Positions 58,989 to 64,000 of a stretch of DNA of 64,000 bases are shown piece after piece. Under the pieces are notes generated by a model, which saw only the letters and a list, made by a program, of their open reading frames with translations, was not told where the DNA came from and made no database searches. The stretch spans positions 744,001 to 808,000 of the forward strand of contig NZ_CP102268.1 of NCBI RefSeq assembly GCF_025148285.1, read 5' to 3'. Position 1 is the stretch's first letter. Each line of letters starts with the position of its first letter. The stretch is from Marvinbryantia formatexigens DSM 14469 (GTDB taxonomy: Bacteria > Bacillota > Clostridia > Lachnospirales > Lachnospiraceae). A program made the translations under genes and the position numbers.

Positions 58989-60671
58989 TCATCCTATTAA
59001 AACTTCTTTTCCGCGAAAAGCAAAGCCATACTTTCGAATCCGTTCTTTCGGAATTCCTTTTGCTGTCAGGGATGCAGCATAGTTTTTGTCTTCAATCTGT
59101 TCCAATGCACATTTCACCGTATCTTCCAGATTTTTTTCCTTCTTCGGGCGGAACACTTTAAACTCCAGAATAATCGCATTATCCTGTATGTTTAACGGTT
59201 CTAATATGACATCATATCTTCCAAACCCGCTTTCCCGATTGGATGAAATCACATAACGTCCGGTCAGATCCACCATCAGCCCCAGCACAAATCCGTGATA
59301 AAATCGTTCCGGCTCTTCAACAGAGTTTTTTTGCCCTGTATCAAAATAGCTGAATGTTGCCATTGCCACCCGGTTCATATATTCATTCATCGCATCAATG
59401 TCGTCTGCCAGCAAAGCCCTGATAAAATTATTGTATCCCGGCTCTTCCTCTGAAAACCAGTCCCGAATCATATTCTGAAACATAATCCGTACTTCTTTAT
59501 TCGTAAGCGCCAATTTATAATATTCTCTGCCAGAAGGCTCATCCAGAGTATACTGCACTACTTTCAGATAACCGCAGGCAAGCAAAAGGCTCCATATAGC
59601 GCTTTCTTTTGTAGAAAGCTGGCTAAATACAATTTGTTCATCGATCACGGTTTCTAATACGCCGCCTTTTAAAAGCTCCTCAAACTCCTGTTTCATTTCG
59701 GAACTTCCTTCCCGAATCAGCTTGTTCACCAGACTATTGCTGCTTGTATTCGCCCAGTACGTAGCGAATTTTCCTGTATCCAGATAATTAATAATAGACC
59801 ACGGATTATAGATATCTGACAGCCCTCCGAATGTGAACCCATCATACCAGTCTTTTACATCCTGCTTTTTATCTGATAATCCATATTCTTCCAATGTTTC
59901 AAATACTTCACTCTCTGTAAATCCAAAGGCGCATTTATATTCGTCAGAGGTGGTGGTAACTACCTTCAGATTATTCAGGTCAGAAAATATCGATTCCTTA
60001 CTAACCCTCGTAATTCCAGTCATAATCGCACGCTCTAAATATGGATTTGTCTTAAATGCAGAATTAAACAAACTTCTGGTAAATGCAGCCAGTTCCTCCC
60101 AGAATCCATTTACATAAGCTTCCTGCATCGGAGTATCATACTCATCCAACAAAATAATTACCTTTTTTCCATAATACCTGCAAAGATAATCTGACAGGAC
60201 CTTCAATGATGAGGTTGCCGCATAATCTTCCATATCTACAGAGATTTCCTGTATAAATGCTTTTTCTTTCTTATTCAGCAAATCACTTTCCATTAAGAAA
60301 TCGTATTTGTTATACACTTCTGTAATTGTCTGGCAGATTTTCTTTCTTGTTTCCAGAAAAGACGTTTCTTTGATTCCCGCAAAACTCAGGGAAATCACCG
60401 GATATGTCCCCTGTATCTTACGGAACTTTTCCAGTTTCCAGATATCCAGCCCTTCAAATAAATCCTCTCTGCCTGCATAGTTGACAGAAAAAAACTTCTC
60501 TGCCATACTCATATTCAACGTTTTTCCAAATCTTCTCGGACGGGTAATTAAAGTCACGCTGTCCCCGTTTTCCCACCATTCCCGGATAAAATCCGTTTTA
60601 TCAATATAGAAATAGTCATTCTTTCTTACCGTTTCGAAATCCTGATGTCCAATCGCGACAGTCCTCGCCAT
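58989..60671 (-). CDS. AAA-ATPase-like / PD-(D/E)XK nuclease-fold protein (560 aa)
   Basis: Matches the AAA-ATPase_like plus PDDEXK_9 (DUF1703) family, very common and multi-copy in gut Bacteroidetes and clostridia. The start GHQDFETVRKNDYFYIDKTDFIREWW is typical. P-loop is RPRRFGKTLNMSM, Walker B KVIILLDEYDTPMQEAY. The C-terminal nuclease-like part shows GRYDVILEP and AIILEFKVFRP (Asp and Glu-x-Lys). Function is not established; roles in mobile elements or defence are suggested. A promoter lies 60 nt upstream. Its AT-rich sequence differs from its neighbours and suggests transfer. Confidence 0.9.
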   Translation of the reverse strand: MARTVAIGHQDFETVRKNDYFYIDKTDFIREWWENGDSVTLITRPRRFGKTLNMSMAEKFFSVNYAGREDLFEGLDIWKLEKFRKIQGTYPVISLSFAGIKETSFLETRKKICQTITEVYNKYDFLMESDLLNKKEKAFIQEISVDMEDYAATSSLKVLSDYLCRYYGKKVIILLDEYDTPMQEAYVNGFWEELAAFTRSLFNSAFKTNPYLERAIMTGITRVSKESIFSDLNNLKVVTTTSDEYKCAFGFTESEVFETLEEYGLSDKKQDVKDWYDGFTFGGLSDIYNPWSIINYLDTGKFATYWANTSSNSLVNKLIREGSSEMKQEFEELLKGGVLETVIDEQIVFSQLSTKESAIWSLLLACGYLKVVQYTLDEPSGREYYKLALTNKEVRIMFQNMIRDWFSEEEPGYNNFIRALLADDIDAMNEYMNRVAMATFSYFDTGQKNSVEEPERFYHGFVLGLMVDLTGRYVISSNRESGFGRYDVILEPLNIQDNAIILEFKVFRPKKEKNLEDTVKCALEQIEDKNYAASLTAKGIPKERIRKYGFAFRGKEVLIG

Positions 60672-60726
60672 ACCGCTTCACCTTACCTTCTGTTCACTGG
60701 TCTTTTGCCAGTACACTTCTTCTTTT

Positions 60727-60755
60727 ATTATATATGCCTCTCCTTTCCGTTACAA
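60727..60755 (-). promoter_or_regulatory. Promoter of the AAA-ATPase/PDDEXK gene
   Basis: TTGTAA, 17 nt, TATAAT on the minus strand, about 55 nt before the ATG. Confidence 0.7.
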
Positions 60756-60823
60756 GGACAATCTGCGCAAAGCCGGATAGCAGCAGAAATTGCCTATAAC
60801 AATAACTGCTGCCTTTTCATACA

Positions 60824-62008
60824 TTACTTATCCATCTGTACCTTTGCTTTCAGGACTTCCTCATCTGTCACCTGCTTTACCTCTTTGATGCTGCCATCCT
60901 CATTCCGCTTTACCAGAACATAAATTTTATTATCGGCTGTCTCGGAGGTGTTGTTTACAGAAAGTCCGCCGTCCTCATCCAACAGGAAATAGATCGCCTG
61001 CCCATTCCAGAGCCAGCCGCCGCTGCTGCTTCTTGTAATGCCGGCTTTTTCATACTCCGCCGCTTTTTGCTTCTCCTCCTCCGTTTCTGTCCAGGAACCG
61101 TCTCCGTCCTCCTGCGCAACGGCTGTTTTTTCCGGTCCGTCCTGGGAATACGCGGTGCCGTTCTCTTCAGTCGTGCTTCCCGGTCTGTCCTGGGAATACG
61201 CGGTACCATTCTCTTCGGTCGTGCTTCCCGGTCTGTCCTGGGAATAAACGACATCGCTCTTTTCCGACTGCGCCGCATTTCCGGGCACACTATCCACTGC
61301 CAGCCCTTCGTCTGTGCTCCAGGTATACAGAACTCCTCTCTCCGGCTTTTCTTCTATAACGATATCATGATATGCCGCGTTTTCTCCGCCTTCGGATGCA
61401 GCTTCCTGTGAGCTATATACCCGGTTTTCGGACGCGGTTCCCGGTGTAACAGCATACACCTGTTTTTCCGCCAGCTCATCCTCGCGCGTGCGCTCGTCGT
61501 ACTCCTCCTGCGTCGCGATTCTCACTCCTGTCAGCGTATAATCCTCATCCCGCACCGTGTAAAGGTCAATCTCGCCCTCCGGCATGTGAATCGCCTCATA
61601 GCAGTCGTCAATCTGCTCGTCAATCAGCCAGCGCACGGTTTTTCCCTCATATAGCAGACGGTCGTTTTCCGCATCATAGGATACCCCATACTTTTCCACA
61701 TAAGCGACCGCCTCCTGCATGGAAGCTTTGTACCATGCCTCTGCCCGCCGGCGCTCCTCCTCCGTCTGCTGCGCCGCATCCACAGCAGAAGTTTGTCCGG
61801 CCGTTTCTCCTGCCGCTTGTCCAGTTGTTTCTTTGACTGCCTCTCTGGCCGTTTGTCCGGCTGTTTTCCCGCCTGCCTCCCCGGCAAAATAGTAGACGGA
61901 GCTTCCGTTGCCAAGGTCATACCCATATGTCATTGCTTGCGCGCTTCCCGCGGCACACGCCAGAGCCAGAATGCTCCCCGTCAGTAACATCACCATTTTT
62001 CTTTTCAT
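60824..62008 (-). CDS. Secreted acidic repeat protein (394 aa)
   Basis: I do not recognise a family. Residues 1-25 are a signal peptide ending in SAQA. A low-complexity Gly/Thr/Ala/Gln segment (about 40-75, units like GQTAREA and GETAGQT) follows. A mixed domain (about 85-165) contains YGVSYDAENDRLLYEGKTVRWLIDEQIDDCYE. A repeat of 16 residues (GSTTEENGTAYSQDRP, DNA unit 48 nt at 61140-61235) lies near 260-295. A second small domain (about 325-394) has GWLWNGQAIYFLLDEDGG. The two small domains look alike in the WLxxGQxIYFLLDEDG pattern. GGAGAT lies 9 nt before the ATG. Next to a histidine kinase gene, so possibly its partner outside the cell. Confidence 0.75.
   Translation of the reverse strand: MKRKMVMLLTGSILALACAAGSAQAMTYGYDLGNGSSVYYFAGEAGGKTAGQTAREAVKETTGQAAGETAGQTSAVDAAQQTEEERRRAEAWYKASMQEAVAYVEKYGVSYDAENDRLLYEGKTVRWLIDEQIDDCYEAIHMPEGEIDLYTVRDEDYTLTGVRIATQEEYDERTREDELAEKQVYAVTPGTASENRVYSSQEAASEGGENAAYHDIVIEEKPERGVLYTWSTDEGLAVDSVPGNAAQSEKSDVVYSQDRPGSTTEENGTAYSQDRPGSTTEENGTAYSQDGPEKTAVAQEDGDGSWTETEEEKQKAAEYEKAGITRSSSGGWLWNGQAIYFLLDEDGGLSVNNTSETADNKIYVLVKRNEDGSIKEVKQVTDEEVLKAKVQMDK
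61140..61235 (-). repeat. 48-nt in-frame repeat in the secreted protein
   Basis: Units at 61140-61187 and 61188-61235 differ at a few positions; a partial third begins at 61236. Each encodes a 16-residue unit containing AYSQDRPGSTTEENGT. Confidence 0.85.
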
Positions 62009-62185
62009 ACTGTGCATCTCCTTTACTGTTTTGTTTGTAACATTCCAGCCAGGCTGCCCTGCTGCTTTTCTGTTACATCAAAAGGATAGCACTGCTATTT
62101 GTAATCCATCTGGAGTTTATGTGTGATTTTCATGGAGCTGCGATTCTGTCTTTGCGGGGTATTCTGGCGGGCGCGCTCTGATCCG

Positions 62186-64000
62186 CTATTTCCGGGGCAG
62201 CCCGGCGGGCGCGCTCCGGGGACCGCACGCATCCAGTACGAAGAAGAAGCGCACGCCGTCCCGCGTATTCTCCGCGCCATACGCTCCGGCGTCTGCACCA
62301 TGCATTTCCAGCGCCATTTTTACGATATAAAGTCCGAGACCGCTTCCGCCCATCTGACGGCTGCGCGACTGCTCCACACGATAAAAGGCTTCAAAAATAT
62401 GCGGCAGGGCGTCCTCCGGGATATGGACGCCAGTATTTTCTATATTAAAAAAAACAAGCTGTCCCTTCTGATACAGATGTACACAAATCCGGTTTTCTTC
62501 GCCCGCCGGTGTATAGCGCAGTGCATTTGTCAGCAGATTGCGCAGTACCTTCTCCATCAGCGCGGCATTGACATCCACCCACAGATGCTCCGGAAGCTCC
62601 AGCGCCAGCCTCAGCTCCTTCGCCTCAAAAAGCTCTGTCAGCTCTGCGAGCTGCAGCCGGAGCTGCTCGGCGATATCCGTTCTGGAAACCGTAAAGGGCG
62701 TCGTCTCCATCCGGGATACCGTCAGCAGCTCCTGCACCATCTCCTCCATTTTTTCCGCCGTCTCCTGCGAGCGCCGCAGATAATATTCCCTGTCCCTGTA
62801 TTCCCCGACGCCCTGCAGCATCCCGGTAAGATGTCCTTTTAAAATAGTAATCGGCGTTTTCAGCTCATGCGAGACCGCTGAAAAAAACGCCATCCGCTTT
62901 CTCTCCTGCTCCCGTTCCAGCTCGATGTCAGACTTTAAGCGGGCATTCGCCTGCTGCAGCTTCGAAAGGGCACCGGAAAGATTTTCCGCCAGTTCATTTA
63001 AGTCTGCGCCAAGCGCTCCGATTTCATCCCGGCGCTTTCCCGTATAAGTCCCGGAAAAATCCAGCTCTGCCATTTTCCGCGAAAGACGGCTTAAACGCAC
63101 GACCGGCAGCGTAAGATAAAGCGACGCCGCCAGCGCAGATATCACCGCCATGCAGACCGCGACCGCAAAAATCCAGGGAAATATCTGCCGCAGAATCCCC
63201 ATCGCCTGGTCGACCGGCTGCATACCGCCGGTGACAAGCATAGTATAGGGCTTTCCGCCGACTTCCAGGTCGTATTTCTTCACCGTCGTATCCGCCGCAA
63301 CGCCGCTTGAAAGAGCCGTTCCCTCTTCCCACGCCGTCCCCACATCCGCAGACGCCTCCGCATCCGCAGGCGCTTCCCACACCGTCTCCATATCCGCAGA
63401 CTCCTGCCCCGCCGCGGCGTCCTGTCCCAAAGCAGTATCTCCCTCTTCGGGCGCGTCCTTCCCGGAAGCAGTATCTTCCTCTTCGAGTGCGTCCTGTCCC
63501 AAAGCAATATCTTCCTCTTCGGGCGCGTCCTTCCCGGAAGCAGTATCTTCCTCTTCGGATGCGTCCTTCCCGGAAGCAGTATCTTCCGCAACTACCGTTT
63601 CCTCAACTTCTTCCACAACCGTATCATTTCCTGCAGAAACAGCGTCCCCAGCGGCATCCCCCGTCACATATTGTATCACAAAATCCTCTTCTGCGGCGCT
63701 GCCCTCCGCCACCGTCTCCTCCGCCAGCGACGCCCAGACATAGTAGCCATCCTCATCCAGAATCGTCACAGAAGCCTGTGAGTTCGCCTGGAACAGATCA
63801 ATAGCAGTGATCGCGTCCCCGATAGAGGAGAAGGATTCAATCGTTTTCACCAGCTCCTGTGAAAGCTGGTCAATGCTTTTCTCCAGCTCATTTGAGTAGT
63901 ACGTCGGCAGAAAGCGCGCCACCGCCGCATAGGTAACGCCGCTTGCCGCAAGCAGAAGCGCTGCGACAAGCAGAAAAATTTTAATGGTAAGACTGGTTCT
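62186..64000 (-). CDS. Sensor histidine kinase with acidic repeat sensor region, 5' end outside the window
   Basis: The frame is open to the window edge. The visible N-terminus (TIKIFLLVAALLLAASGVTY) is a membrane segment, so only a few residues are missing. The outside part contains an acidic low-complexity run of 12-residue units such as EEEDTASGKDAP, encoded by a 36-nt repeat. A second membrane segment follows (IFPWIFAVAVCMAVISALA), then HAMP, HisKA with VSHELKTPITILKGH, and the ATPase domain with RNLLTNALRYTPAGEEN and GGSGLGLYIVKMAL. The last 15 residues are Pro/Gly-rich. Its response regulator is probably upstream, beyond the edge. Confidence 0.92.
   Translation of the reverse strand, partial: RTSLTIKIFLLVAALLLAASGVTYAAVARFLPTYYSNELEKSIDQLSQELVKTIESFSSIGDAITAIDLFQANSQASVTILDEDGYYVWASLAEETVAEGSAAEEDFVIQYVTGDAAGDAVSAGNDTVVEEVEETVVAEDTASGKDASEEEDTASGKDAPEEEDIALGQDALEEEDTASGKDAPEEGDTALGQDAAAGQESADMETVWEAPADAEASADVGTAWEEGTALSSGVAADTTVKKYDLEVGGKPYTMLVTGGMQPVDQAMGILRQIFPWIFAVAVCMAVISALAASLYLTLPVVRLSRLSRKMAELDFSGTYTGKRRDEIGALGADLNELAENLSGALSKLQQANARLKSDIELEREQERKRMAFFSAVSHELKTPITILKGHLTGMLQGVGEYRDREYYLRRSQETAEKMEEMVQELLTVSRMETTPFTVSRTDIAEQLRLQLAELTELFEAKELRLALELPEHLWVDVNAALMEKVLRNLLTNALRYTPAGEENRICVHLYQKGQLVFFNIENTGVHIPEDALPHIFEAFYRVEQSRSRQMGGSGLGLYIVKMALEMHGADAGAYGAENTRDGVRFFFVLDACGPRSAPAGLPRK
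63418..63587 (-). repeat. 36-nt in-frame repeat in the histidine kinase sensor region
   Basis: Units start at 63418, 63454, 63490, 63526 and 63562 (last one partial). Two sequence types alternate for the first four, ending in TCCTGTCCCAAAGCA or TCCTTCCCGGAAGCA. The repeat encodes Asp/Glu/Ala-rich 12-mers in the extracellular part. Confidence 0.88.

Overview
The window looks like a chromosomal segment of a spore-forming, GC-moderate Gram-positive gut clostridium, most likely Lachnospiraceae. The evidence is strong AGGAGG ribosome binding sites, sigma-A promoters with 17-nt spacers, a polysaccharide deacetylase of the sporulation type, LCP and CpsA-like cell-surface genes, a holin-like type I toxin and a stand-alone Spo0A-C-like protein. 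Species assignment is inference. No rRNA, tRNA or CRISPR array was found. Most genes are on the minus strand.

Layout. (a) 0-8.3 kb: a small Asn-rich protein, a split ThrE-type exporter with a DUF1700 membrane protein, a lipoprotein with three CPYC motifs, a deacetylase, a ClpX-type unfoldase whose stop overlaps the start of the main sigma factor gene, and an HtrA protease. (b) 8.3-31.7 kb: a cell-surface polysaccharide cluster. It has a dTDP-rhamnose set (rfbD, B, A, C), a dTDP-4-amino-sugar transaminase, an initiating phosphoglycosyltransferase, several GT2 enzymes, a YfhO-type membrane protein, an LCP ligase, a Wzm/Wzt ABC exporter with a C-terminal Wzt domain, and a 1892-residue protein that joins a methyltransferase, a kinase-like domain, a helical linker and three glycosyltransferase-like domains. 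The methyltransferase plus kinase-like plus Wzt C-terminal combination recalls the WbdD/Wzt capping logic of Gram-negative O-antigen.

(c) 32-34.7 kb: a Spo0A-C-like gene with a 36-nt tandem repeat behind it, and a LysR regulator divergent from a flavodoxin/cupin pair. (d) 34.7-41.5 kb: an accessory region. Two roughly 1.9-2 kb direct repeats each carry an Uma2-type gene, a type I toxin/antisense-RNA pair, a structured RNA of about 200 nt behind its own promoter, and a preQ1-I aptamer. They flank an integrase (apparently degenerate), three small element genes and a Cro/CI-type repressor with triplicate operators. Only the second copy keeps the ribosome binding site and drives queT; the first aptamer is cut within its tail.

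(e) 42-55 kb: cytidine deaminase, malic enzyme, an XRE/TPR regulator, a YjhG/YjhF-like sugar-acid dehydratase and GntP permease with a GntR regulator and paired operators, a large extracytoplasmic protein, a methyltransferase and a PatB/MalY lyase. (f) 55-64 kb: a response regulator, histidine kinase and ABC transporter module, a PD-(D/E)XK AAA-ATPase, a secreted repeat protein, and a second histidine kinase that runs off the window end. A recurring theme is short tandem repeats, in-frame inside surface proteins (33, 36, 48 nt units) and out of frame between genes (35, 68, 63 nt).
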